The notes beneath the pieces were generated by a model. It was not told the origin of the DNA and did no database searches. It saw nothing but the letters and a program-made list of their open reading frames with translations. The translations under genes were made by a program, and so were the position numbers. Shown in pieces: positions 1 through 13,400 of a stretch of 64,000 nt of DNA. Positions within the stretch are counted from its first letter, which is position 1, and each line of letters begins with the position of its first letter. Source of the stretch: Acheta domesticus (taxonomy: Eukaryota > Arthropoda > Insecta > Orthoptera > Gryllidae); contig JAHLJT010000631.1 of the NCBI GenBank assembly GCA_031308135.1, positions 173,373,282-173,437,281 on the forward strand. The letters are read 5' to 3'.

Positions 1-28
1 CTCCTGCTGCGACACCACGAAGCTGTCA
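1..28 (+). CDS. Partial coding exon at left edge (unidentified gene)
   Basis: It reads LLLRHHEAV and one further base, then the donor GTAAAG at 29-34. Phase 1 matches the acceptor at 4682-4683 and would make a Met codon across the junction. The stretch is short and cut by the window edge, so this rests on the donor, the phase and codon-like composition only. Confidence 0.35.
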
Positions 29-2699
29 GTAAAGCACACAACGACCATTTTTCGCGCCTACTAATCGTCTTTCACCGAAACAGTGCCGCCACCCACGCCT
101 GTGTCTCTTCCTCTCGAAATAGATGCAGACGGCTGTGGTTTCGGCGGTGGCGGTGGCATCAGTTGCAGCCCCTCGAGGGATTAATTTATGCGCATCCACT
201 CATCGCCATGCTCTGCTGCGCCTCGCGCCCAGCACGCGCTCCCGACGCGGAGCCCGGCGCGAGGCTCGGAGCGAGACGCGAACCCGCTGCGATGGGTGTC
301 AGCACCGTTCACCGGAGGACCTAGGGTTCGTGCCCCAATGTCGGCGGCTTTTCTACCCGACATAAATGGGTCAACTTCAACCACTGGCTGGAAGAGAATT
401 CTAGTGATTAGCTGCTCTGGTCGGTAGTTTTTTGTGTTTTTCCTATTGTTGCCAGGCGTTTGCAGGAGTAGTAACCTAATAAATGGGTCACGGACCGTGC
501 GCGATGTTCCCTCCTACCCTGTCTCCTCGTTTCCGCTTCCACACATACATTTTCATGAACTATACTACTGCACATATCAGGCCGCCAGAGTTTGCCCCAC
601 TTGGAATCGTGAGACGGTGCGCCGGTTTGGGAAGATACCTGGAGGTGGAAAACACCCCAAACCTATGTTCGAGCTGGGATGAACACCGCCACCTCCTGGG
701 ATGTAGTATGAACTACAGGATTATTGTCCTCAGGAAATAACGCGCCCGGAACAACAATGATCACTTGAGCGCGACACGACGGCCATTGTGCAGTGGTCTG
801 AAACACACGTGGATCAGATAACTCGGGGAGCCTGGAAAATATGCTGTGTTCGGGCATGAACTACAGAAGCAGTTTATATGAAGGGGGATAACCTGGTCCG
901 AATCGAAAATCAGAATTTTTCAGAAATACAGTTATTTAACCTCTCGCGTGTTCTTAATATTTATATTAAAATAGTTTTAATGATTCAGTTCATTCAAAAA
1001 TAACGTTTTTTTTAAAACGATATCTGGTGTTTTCCAAATTTTAGTTGTCGCGGACATTAGAGCCGCGGTAACTAAAATACACTTGCCTAGGACAGATCAT
1101 AGAATACATTAGAGCTCTGATCACTGTGTTGTTTCTTCTATGTTATTACTTGGGGGCCAAGGTTCTTAGATAATGACAGATCTGGAAGCCATTGATGAAA
1201 TAAAAGTGATTCTTCAAAGGTAATTATGACAACGCGTTATTGGAGGAGGTAAATATTGTATTTAACAATAATTAATACCAGTCAAAATATTAATGATTGA
1301 TTGATTGTTATGGATTCCGGGCGCGTCAACGGTTAAGATTGTTAGTCTCGTAAGTGTGGTGCATTTTTTCTCGGGATGTGGTGGTGGTCTTTCCCCGCTG
1401 GATGACGAGATCCGGCGCCGACCTACCGTCGGCTAGCGGGGTTTTCCCCAACTAGGAATCTCCTACCAGCGGGGCACCGCCCCAGACGGGACAAGCTCCA
1501 AGATCCCGACTGGTCTCCCGGCATGTGTGTGTGTGTGTGTGTGTGTAAGTAAAAGATGAGGATAGGTCAGGGGGAGGAAGGAAAGATCACGTGCGGTCCA
1601 TGGCTCGTTTGTTAGGGTACTACTCCAGCATTCGCGTAGTGTTAAGCGGAGAAACCACGGAAAAGTTTTCCAGATCCGTCGGATCTAAATAAATGGACCA
1701 CGAGAGTGGGTAATCGCTCAACCCTAAAAATCAAAATTTGACGGGATAACGACGGAAGGATCGCGCGCGGTCTGTGAATCGCATTTTAGAGTGCTGCTCT
1801 GGCAATCACCTGGAAGTAAACAGGGAAACTACGGAAACAATTAATCAGAGCAGTCGAACTACGAATTAGACTGTAACAGCGGTGTTGGACAAACTCGCCG
1901 ATGTTACAAAATTAAGATTCTGCACGTTGCCTGGAGAATTATTTATTTCGAAAGTTTAAGCGTTTTGTTTAGAAACATTTAATACTATTAAATATGTTAT
2001 GCAGCAAAATAAAAAAGTTCAGTGATGTATTATAAATTATCGAATCTGAGAAGTCCAAATTGTGTTTTTTTTATGCAAATTGCGGCTTCGAACAAGAGTT
2101 TGCAAATCTCTGATGAAGGAAAAATTCCAATATTTTTTCCTCAGAGAACAAATTTGGTATTAATACGCTTCTCAGAATTGATTTGAAGGTCAAGAGCTCT
2201 GCAACCGACCACTAAAAACTAAAAGGTGGTCATGTATATTATTCGTTTAGTGAACATTCTCCCCATACTGAAATGCAAGAACTCAACACGTTTACTAATG
2301 AATTTTATTTGTTGAAGAATAGTTTATATATTGTTCTTCCAAGAATAATTGTCTAACGAAAAATATGCGTCTTGTATTTTCAAATTATATTAACAATTAT
2401 CCTGGAAGTTACTTCTTAATAACTCAATCAAGATTTTTAAGAAATTGTTACGATACGGACACTAGTACATGAGTAAGGAAAAATATTTTACAAAATCAAT
2501 CAAAATTGCAAGATCAGCATATATAAAATTTCCAAATTATAATTATTGATTAAAAGTATTATTTCAAAAGTAAATCAAAATTAAAAGTAAAAAAGTATTC
2601 ATGAAGTAGTCAAGTTGGCCACTTTAATTAATAAGATTTAGGAAAAAAGAGAAATGTTGGAATATGTCATGGCACGATATAAATAAAACAGTAATGACG

Positions 2700-2758
<59 letters not shown>

Positions 2759-4436
2759 GAAACTAGGGCTAAAAAATGTACGCATTCAAGAAACCATTAA
2801 CATAGGACATTACGTTATGATGGCTCATTATAACTACTACTCGTATTTATATTACACGAAAATATCTGTTTTGTAATTATGGAATTCAGTTGAAGTCAGG
2901 CCGTAACTATCGAGAAAAGATCAAAACATGGCAAATATCAAACATCGCAACATGTGCATTATCAACGTCACACTCACTATCAATTTCACATTTCCATATC
3001 ACGTGAAGAAATAAGACGCAGCGAGCTAGGGATTCTGGAGTCTGTGTGGTTCGGCAAAAATTCTCGAGAGATTACTTCTTAGAAATGGCATAACTGGAAC
3101 TGAAATGATTCACTTTGCAGCCGTATGTTTTTTAGTCGAGGCGCTAGTAGTGAGGGAGGGGCCGGGCCGAGAGGAAGTGGAGGCGACAAGTACGTCGAGA
3201 CGAGGAAGAGAGAGAGAGGGGGGGCGATAGCGAAGCGCCGCGCCGCCTTCCTCGAGGTCTCTCGCTCGGAGCATCCGGTTCCCGGAAGGCCGCTTCGAGA
3301 AGCCATCAGAGATCCCGATCCCGCTTCAGCCACCGCAATGCTCGTATCGGAAGCATCGGCGAGGCTTCACGACCGACTACCTGAGCCCTGGACCGGTTCG
3401 AGCGTGGAGCCTCTCAGTGTCACGTTGGGGGGGAAGGGAATGTGTCCTCCATGCTGTTCTCAATCTGTGCATTAGACTCTTGTCGGCGGTTCTGTTTCAG
3501 AGGCACACACTACAAAAGAAGCAATATTCTTAATTTTAAAAGAAATTTAGAAACAAAATCATTTTAATTTAAATTTCAAAGAAAAAATGAAATTAAAACA
3601 TAGTTCAGGAGTTTTTAGAGTATATACAAAATTTTATATTTTATACTGTTTTTAATGTCATCTTTAAACACGCACGAAGATTAACATGGCTCTCCCTCGG
3701 TAGCCCAAAAGAGATGTATAATAATCTTACATTTTGGACATTCAAAATTAATTGTGTGCCTTTATGTGTCTAAAGGTTAAAGTTACCAAGAACTGAATGG
3801 ATGTCACATGAGTAACTAATCAGACACCAGAAAAAACTAAAATATCCCGATTAGAACTGTTTCTAGTACTGTACACACTAATAGTGCTTTATTACTTTTC
3901 TCAAATAATACAATTTCAATCATTTTTCATTTGTCCTCAAAAAGTAGAGATTTTATGAAGCTTAGTACCAACCTCACGATAATGAAAGAAATACTAGTTT
4001 TAATCTTGAAAAAGAAAATAATACATATTTCATTACTTAACTATATTCCTCGCATTATTATTATTATTTTCTATTTTATAAAAAGTATTTCAAAAAATTT
4101 ACTACTCCTAAACAAGACATATAAAAGCTACTCGACTACACTACTTTTCCTGTGGAAAACTGGGTTATTCTGCCCCAATGACGCTGTAAATTGCAGCCAT
4201 AGCCTCTTTGTATGTTGCAAGCAATAAAGGTTTTAATCCCGCGTAAGACCTATATTTATTCTTCATTTGACTGTGGCGCGGAAAGTATTGGCATGCCAAC
4301 AAGTAACCAATTACATTATTCATTCATCACAATTGTCATTTTGCAGTCATCACCATTAACACAATATGCTACTGTGGTATGTACCCTCAAAACGTACCTG
4401 AAGATGCACAAAAGCAACCACAACAAAAACAACAAC

Positions 4437-4487
<51 letters not shown>

Positions 4488-7400
4488 GACATCTACAAGT
4501 TCTTAAATAATCACAGAGCTCATGTGTTGTGAAAAGTAGTGTGAAGATGAATGTTTGTTTATGTTTGTCTTAATAAAAGTTAGACTCACTTATTTACCTT
4601 TTCAAAATACTCTCTCGCATATCATTGGATATGTAACCTGACACTTATACTCCTTTTTTGCTCTTTTTTGGGTGTGTCTGCAGTGAATGGAGAAGTGCTT
4701 CGGCCACACCCAGCTCGAGCGACGCCGGAGGAGAATTTCCTACAGAACTCCGAGGGTGAGTGCCAACAATTACCTCAAGATAGTTAAAACTGGAGATTTC
4801 ACATGGACTATTCACATTTCATTAAAATTAAGTTATATATGTACAAACACTACACCAGCATCAATTTTTATTAATAGATGTTTTTGGGTAAGGTTTTGCC
4901 TAACGGTGTCCTTCATTTTCCGTTCGTTGTATTGTTAAATACTAACTCTTCCACCACTCATAGCAATCACATATCGACGGTCGTGTATAGTCAACTTAAT
5001 TTTATCAAGATGGGCTGATCAACATAGCAGAAGTTTGCAAAATAAAAGAAGTCGATTTAAAATTGAATTAAATACATTTCATACCCATAAATTTTGAGGA
5101 TTTTTTTAAAAACTGTTTTTACTTTTTCGATATTTTAACTTTTGTCAATTATTCGTAATATTTTACAAACGTTTTAAACATAAAAATGCGTTATTTAATT
5201 GTTCTGTTTAATAATAATATGAAAAAACTAAATGATTATTTCTTATTGAAAAATGTCTTATGAAAGTACCGGTCATCTACATAATGTGCTATGGGTTCCT
5301 CTTTATAAGATTTATCGAGGGAGTAAAATTTGTTTTATGCTTTTAGAAAATACATGTTTCAAGAACGAGGTCAGGCTGGTTGTAAAAGAAAGTATTTCGA
5401 AGAGCCCACCATTAAACCGAGAGACCATACTAAGCCTTTAACATTATCCCGTACTCAGCCCCAGACGCAGCGTAAATGGGACAGGTGCCGTGATGGTCCT
5501 CTGCCGGCGAGAGTGGGAGTTGGAGAGTGGCCCGACAAGTCGGTGCGAGACCCTCCAGCGTTCTAAAGGATTCTTCAAGTGCCGAAAGTTGTTTGGAATT
5601 CTTGAGAAGAAACACGATAGCTTCCCAAACAAAAGCATGTGTTGCTATCATTAGAATGTTAGGTAAAAAATATTGCATGAACCAGAATGATACCAGGTAT
5701 AATTTTATTACATTTGTACGTGATTGTACATCAATTAAACGTGTCGAAACACACTTGCTTGATTTCGATGAAAACAAAACGAATTGGTCATTCACATTCC
5801 TTCGAACATGCAGCTTACAGTTTATTGAAGCAAGTGAGGAAAATTCATTAAATACAAAAAATCGATGGAAATGATGCTATTCATAAAAAGTAAATTCCAA
5901 ATAAGAGAGAAACAGAAAACACCGTTATATTCTCTCTGCCTTGTAAATTAATGGGTCGATGAAAATGGCACGTACATCAAGGTCATTACAACTCTACATA
6001 TGTCTAAAATTCTTGTTAATCTATTTTGTATATTTATATGAAGATAAGGTTTCCAATTGATTGTCTTTAATATAAATCTGCACATGATTGAACGTCAATA
6101 CTACGCACACTGCTCAAGAAAAACAAAGAAAATACTACCGAATAACATTGCAGTAAATTAAATATTTTTAACAAACACAGCCTTCAGAATACTGCAATAT
6201 GCATGTACTCTACAATGTTATATATTACACTGTAGTGCAGTATATAAAATTGCTGAGTACAGGCCTATATACACACAATAGTTCTTTACATACGAATAAT
6301 ATAAGAAAAGTCGCTATTCCATTCGGCAGCACGTAAATAGCGATATCTAATAGCGGACTTCTTCATCCTTCGCGCCTTGCTGTCACATGTAGTGACTTCG
6401 TACCAGTGTCGTAAGTATTTATTTATTTACTTATTTATTTATTGTACGAGGTTATTTGTGAGCAGTCGGCAATTGGCCGCAGTTCCGCACCTGTATTTTC
6501 GACCCAAACTTCCCTTGAAGTCGACGCCAGACGGGAGTCTTCAGGAACTTTTTCGAGCTGCCTGTCTGTCTTTCGGCGCAATAACCTCTGACGGAGTCCG
6601 GGCCTACCAGCGGCGTCCCAGGCCTTGCGGCCAAGGGTTACGGGTTACGTGTGGTTAGCACGTAGGCATCCCTACACCGTATTCTGGTCTTCTCAACCTG
6701 AGAAGTGAGTTTTCTTCTCGTCACACAGCAACATCTACTGGTACATTGCAAGGAAAACATTTACACATCTTGCCCGACCGGGAATCGAACCCGGTGGTCG
6801 CGTCATGGAAAGCAAGCACGCTGACCATGAGTTATTACCGATGGTCTTTTCGAGCATGCGCGCCCCTTATTTGTCCCCCTGATACACCTTGATGTGATTT
6901 TCACTTTCTCCGTCAAATCTCGATCCCAGTTAAGTATATATCCGATATCCGAAGTGGGGGGTTGGAAGAAAGTAATATCTTGTTAGGACGAGACATTGCG
7001 GAGGGATTTAATTTTGCCGGGCACCTTCCAGGGTACCCCTCCATTACATGCCACAAGTATGAATAGCCACTTCCGCTCTTCGGAAATCCACGCATCTCAG
7101 CCGAGATCAAACCCGCGCACTGTTGGTTAAGAGGACAGTACACTAATACCTCGTCCTCCGTGGTTGATTGATTGAAAGTGATTCCAAGCGTGTCAACTAA
7201 AAATGGTCGTTGGTCCCATAATTGTAGTGAATGTTTTGCTCGGGAGTTGACGGTAGTCTTCCCCCGCTGGATGGCGAAATCCGGCGGCGACCTACCGTCG
7301 GCTAACGGTGTTTCCCTAATCACGTATCTCCCACCAGCGGGGCATCCCCCCATCCTGGATAAGCTCTAAGCTCCCGACCAGTCTCCCGGCATGTGTGATA

Positions 7401-10400
7401 AAGTAGTGCATGTTAGTGTAAGTCTACGTAAGGGGAAAGGAAGGAATAGGAAGGACAAGGAAGAGGTCGGAATGATCGAGCGCGGTCCGTAGCCCGTTTG
7501 TTACGGTACTGTTCTGGCATTCGCCTGGTGGTGATAGGAGAAAACAGGGAAAACTACCAATCAGAGCAGCCGGTCTCTAGAATTCTCCTCCAGATAGCGA
7601 CTGAATTCTACTTAGCTGTAAAGCTACTTTTGAAAGGCCTGCCTTCGTCGGAGCTTGATTCCTAGGCCTGCCGGTCAGAGACATCTCAGCCGGTGCCCTC
7701 CATGGTAAATAGTGGCGCAATGAATATGTAAAGATAACTCAGTCAGTACGCGCAGTTTGAGGATACGTGGATAAATAACACATTCAAATATTTGCAGTTT
7801 TCAGTGAAAACCGAAACTGTTTCATTGTTTTTGGATTTTTCCCGGATACCTTCGTATCTAACGAAATCATGGTCATCTCTCACATGGCCAAAGTCTGGAT
7901 AGATTTATTTCAATGCTTGCACGCGTTGGAGATTAGTAATAAAGATGCGACGGTAATCTTGTGAGAATTGTAAAATTGTTTGTGTAAATACAGACTGTAA
8001 ACGACCCCGGTTTAAATTATTTTAAATGTAAGCAGTCTTAATGGCGCAAAGTGTGCAGGTCTTAAATGAAAAAGGAAGAAGATTCGTTAATAGTTTAGCC
8101 ATAACATGAAGAGTAAAGCAAGACACTTCAGGTAAATCTAGAAATATCCAGGATAAAAGAACACCAGTTACCTATCCCGCAGATACTTTTAGAACCTCTG
8201 CTTATTGGTAGCATTGGCCTGTTCTTACGACATTGGCTCCTCTGTTTCAGGTCTTACGATTTCTCCATTCTTGAGAACTGGTACTCCAAAAATTGGGCGT
8301 TGCGTGTAAAGTAAAGCGACAATTCTCACAGTGGGTTGCTTTCACTAAAGCAATCTTCTCATACTAATCAGTTATTCAAATAACACTCTCCACAAAACAA
8401 GAACTCCATATTGACCGCAATATTCCCCTCTCACAAATCCGGGAGCAATTCATTCGGGAAAAATGACCGCCTACTCCAGAGGTTTCCAATCTTTTATAAG
8501 CAAGTCACAATGTCATCGGATGCAAGAGAAACAAATTATTATATTGAGTTTTAACCGTAACTTGTTTCATAAATAACGCTTTATTCTATACTATCGGAGG
8601 CCGGCAGATTTTGTTCTGCCCTTAATCTCCCTCTCTCTCCTTCCCCCTCCCTTTCTCTCGCCGTCTCTCTCTCTCTTCGTCTCTCTCTCTCTCTTCGTCT
8701 CTCTCTCCGTCTCTCTCTGTCTCCGACTCTCTTTGTCCCTGTCTCAGTCTGTCTCTGTCTCTGTGTCTTTCTGACTGCCTTAGAATAAATTTTAAACAAT
8801 TTTTGAAACATTGTCCAGATCGATAGACTCGAAGTAAAAGTAAAAGTGGTGCTATAAGTACCACCGTTTAGCATTATTAGTAACTTTTATATAGTTTTCG
8901 AAAATTGAGAGAGTTCAATGAAAATCGGACCATCGTCATTTTTACAAGCGTCACTAACTCTTCGAGCTATCAGAGAAAAAATATGAAGAAACATTTAAAA
9001 TCGTTTCAGAGAAAATATTTCTTTTAAAATTGGCTTTCTTTCTCGCAAAAGTACTTGAAAAATTACTCATATTTTGAAATAATTGTTCACTTATTTAAAG
9101 ACATTCTATTCATTTAAAGACCTAAATACGAAAAACATTTAATTCGGAAACAATTCTTCAATACTGTAGTTGTAGGAAGACTTCCAAAAATGTTTGCAGT
9201 GTTCGATAATTCAGTGATTTCAACAAAATTCAGACTTACAATATTTATATTTGCTCCACCTTAAAGGGACAAAATAAAGAAAAAAAAAATAGAGCAATTT
9301 TAGAGAAAATTTCGAGAATGTCGGATTAAAATGTAAATTACTCCCAAAATCAAAATATCGGTTTTAAAATGAAGGGGCCACGACATCAACCAAATCGATC
9401 GTGGAATATCAATTTTGGTGAAAATTCTGCATTGGGTTTAGGCGCTAGCGTTCTTCATATGGACGGGCAGACATGTTGCCTTAAACCAATTTTTCGGTAT
9501 CAAGGACCCACAAAACGTATATTCTGACTACACGTTTTTGAGGAAGTAATTAATTAAAACAAGTCTGACCCTAGTTTGTGACTTTTGGCCAAAATGAACT
9601 ATTTTGAAGTTAATTTATTAAGAAATGATAATATAAGAGCTAGGTGTTCCGAAAAAATGTAATATTAATATGTTTGGAGTCAAGTTTCACTTTTCGTTGT
9701 CAAATACAAGAATATTCATTGTTAATGCTACACAATGATAAGGTCTAGAATTTTTTAATTAACCAATTTTTTCGGTGAATTTGCTGCAATGTATACACTG
9801 TGCTTTACTAAAGGGAAAATTAGTTTCATACAGGCAACTCATAAAATAATATCAAAAAAGCTCCAAATTTTTCTTTTTATTTTCCCTCGCATAGAACAAA
9901 GGGGTTTAAAAAATGGCGTAAGTCTGATTTTCATTGAGCTGTGAATATTCGGAAAATTACAAAAGTTACAAATAATGTGAATGAGTAATTGCTGTTGCAG
10001 CAACACAAAACTTTCTCGGATGAGGAGAAAGTATTAACGTAATGTACTAAGTAGTACAAGAGGAAGTTAAGTAATGCTCCAGAAAATAGATTGTAAAACT
10101 TTAACGGAAATACCGTTTTGTGGACCCCTGATACCGAAAAAGATTTTTTTTCTTTCATTTTTTCTTCAAAACGTCTGTTAGCCTGTGACTAACTTTTAGC
10201 GCCTAAACAATTCCTAGAAATTCATCCAAAATAAATGTTCTCCGTTTGATCTGGCCCAACTAGAAACCATGCAATTTTGAAATTATGTTTTACATTTTGT
10301 GGAAATTCAAATGAAGCCCCGGGATATTTTCAACATTTTTCTCATAAAAATGATTTCAATTCTTTTCTTTTAATTTCTTGCTAGAATAGAGTGAAATACA

Positions 10401-13400
10401 CTTATAAAGATGGCCCAGATCCAATTTTCACCGTTACTTCAAAATTGTCTAGGTTTTAAACTTTTTGAACCACTCCCTAGTAAAAGGATATTATTGAGGA
10501 TAAAGAGTTTTTCTTAAAATCTAATTTGTTCTCTAATTTTACAATATTTTAGAGACAGTTTTATTTTACAACAGTTTTAGCAATATTATTAGTTTTATAG
10601 TTATTTATTTAAAACGCTACTTTTCGTTAAGTAAGAAGTTTGAGCTTTTCCATTCAAATTTCGCGATTTGTTCTTTAAACCAAAGGTAGTGGGCCCCAGA
10701 TGTGTTATCGCTTGCTATTATTAAAGAGTTTTATAGTTTTAAACACTAAGTAATAATATCTTATGTTCATAAAGTCTAAAAATTTGTAAAGACTTCATTA
10801 TTAAAATTAATAGAACGAATGCTAATCTCCCACCATTTGCTCATTGCCATCATTTCCAAGTTCACCTGTTGTAGTATTTATTCCTTTCTGATTTGTTACC
10901 AATAAAAGCATTGTAATATTTGGATTATTGTGAACGATCTGTCTAATTTCTCTGGGGTTGCTTTCAAGTTTGTGGTTTGTGCTGTGAAGAATTGCTTCCG
11001 GGTGGATGATGACGCGCTTTGGGAGCGATCGCTCGCCCGCACACACGCAACGGGCCCCAGCGCGGTGATGAATGGGCCTCCTACACATTTGTTTTATACT
11101 GCAGAATGAGCTCAGGAGTTACATTTAACTTTAACAGCATTTCCGGCGATGTCAAGCGAACTACAAGTACCAATCATTTATGGATTTTATAATCGCCGAC
11201 AATTTTTTTTGTTCCGAGCAGTAGAAGTGAGATTGACTAAATACAATGTTATAGTTATCTTAGTTTTTCAAACCATTTAAATTGTTGTAAACGTGCATTT
11301 GAATTAATTTCTTCAAGAAATAAAAAGGAAATCGCAGTCATGAAGCCCCAGCATTAAAAGTACCGAAAATGTTTAATTGCGCCTCCTTCCTTCGTCATTT
11401 TCCATTGCAAAGCTCCGAATGTTGTCTTTCATTTAAAACTAGTAGTGCTACAGAATGGCACAGACTTTCCCGTATTAGTTTTCTATTTCCTTGGGTCTCG
11501 GCTAGCTATTCATACTTGCCATGTACTCTTGCCAGCTGCCATCTATCGCCGCCCAAAGTATTTTTTTGGTATTTTCTTAATTTTTCGCTATCCTAGCGGT
11601 AGAACGGAAATATTAATTTAAGGGTATTAAAGGGCACTAAACCCTCGATCTAAATATTTTCGGAGGAGAAAAAATAGGAGCCGTTTTTTTTAAAAAAAAT
11701 TGTGTTTAGCGTTACTAAAAATGCGAAATTGTTTGAAGCTCTTTTGACAGAAAATTTTTGAGTTTTTGAAAAATTTCATTTTAAGTCATTTGAAGCATAG
11801 TATTACTTGTTCACCTTACATTTGCAGACGGCAGAATTAGGAACTAATGTTGTTTTGAAAGCGAAGGCCCGAACACACAACCGAGAATACACGAATGGCC
11901 CCGATGTCAATCAGCTTCTGACCAATCAGCTGTCTCCGAAGGCAGCACAAGCGCTACGGAGTCCATAGTACGGACCAGTACGGACACAGCTGACGAATTA
12001 TGCCTTTCTGTCTGTGAGCTGGAGTCGTGCTCTTAAATGATTAAGATAATATTCAATAAAATAGATCACACCACACGCTATTCACAACATTCACGTACAA
12101 TATTTTTACTTCTTCTTTGCACTTATCTACTGCTTAATGGTTATGTTCTTGCCCCGCCGGGGTTCTGTGTGCTGCTCACCGCCATCTATATCATATTAAA
12201 CGGTCAGTATAAACTGCAGACGCGCGTTTCTCAATCAGTCGGCGGTGACCACATGTAAACAGATCGCAGCGCTCCGTCTGCAAATATAAAGTGAACGAGT
12301 AATAACTCCCAAATACAATAGTGTTTACCAATGGCTGGTAGCGTGCATATTAAAGGTGTGAGAGATCTTTCAAAACAATTACATTTGTGCAATGTTTGAA
12401 AAAACAAAAAAAACTCAAATTGAACTTTACGTCATATTAAAGAGTGTAATTAACACTATCCATTAGAAAAGTTTGAAGAAAAAAATTGAAGCCATTTTTG
12501 AGAAAATGCCAATTGAGGGTTTCTGACAATGCGGAATTTTGAGCTAGTTTTCATGGACAATGGTTGAGTTCTCGAGAAACTTTGTATGACATTATTTAAA
12601 GCACGTGTTCTTGTAAATATAATAATGTGAACAAATCGCCAATAATGTAAATATTAACGACGTGAGATATAAGTAAAAAAATAATTTTTGTAATTTTTGA
12701 AAAAAAACTAAATAATAAAGCAACATGACGTTTATGTCATTTCATAGAGTACATTAGGCACTATCCCTACCAAAAGTTTAAAAAGAAAATGTGGAGCCCC
12801 TAAATTACAAAGAGATACCTGAAGATGACATAATAAGCGTTGAGGAAGAAATGACAACTCCAGAAATCGGAAGAGTTTTAGCAACTTCCCACATATGGAC
12901 TGATCTGTGGTCACACTCCATAAAGAAAATGCAGAAGATATGGGACAACTACTGGAGAACATTCAAGTCTAGCAATTAGCACAAAAAAATTCGAAATTTT
13001 TACTCCTTGAAAAACCTCCAAAGACTTTTCTAAACAAGAACAGGTGATCTTATCAAGAATAAGAACTGGTCATTGTAATTTTAGTCACAAGCATATTCTA
13101 ACCAGAGATCCCCCTCCCATCTGTATGCCCTGCAATACCTCTCTCAACATCCATCATTTGCTATACTACTGTAATCTATTTCAGGACAACAGACGCGAGC
13201 AGAATATTGATGAACATGATGAAGAACTAATCCTAACATCCGAGGATTATCAAAAAAATACTACATTTCTGTAAATCTTGTAATTTCCTAAATGACATAT
13301 AATCCTTTTAAATATGATTCAAAACTGTTAAATTTTTCTGTATAATTTTTCTGTTTATTTATTGTTTATTATCATTGTCATTGTGAGAGTATTGTGTCAT

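Noticed and set aside
2664..2876. Frame with a long poly-isoleucine run
   Set aside because: It is a translation of the (ATT)n microsatellite.
6769..6845. Intact tRNA gene on the minus strand
   Set aside because: A good B box is present, but the A box and the acceptor stem do not form, and the downstream body matches the copy at 63.7 kb, so it is a SINE head.
8581..8874. Arg/Glu-rich minus-strand reading frames of 80-97 codons
   Set aside because: They are translations of a CT-rich low-complexity tract. There is no splice context and both frames exist only because the repeat lacks stops.
12037..12258. 73-codon hydrophobic frame on the plus strand
   Set aside because: It lies inside the 500-bp TIR element and is not conserved with anything recognisable. 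Likely chance.
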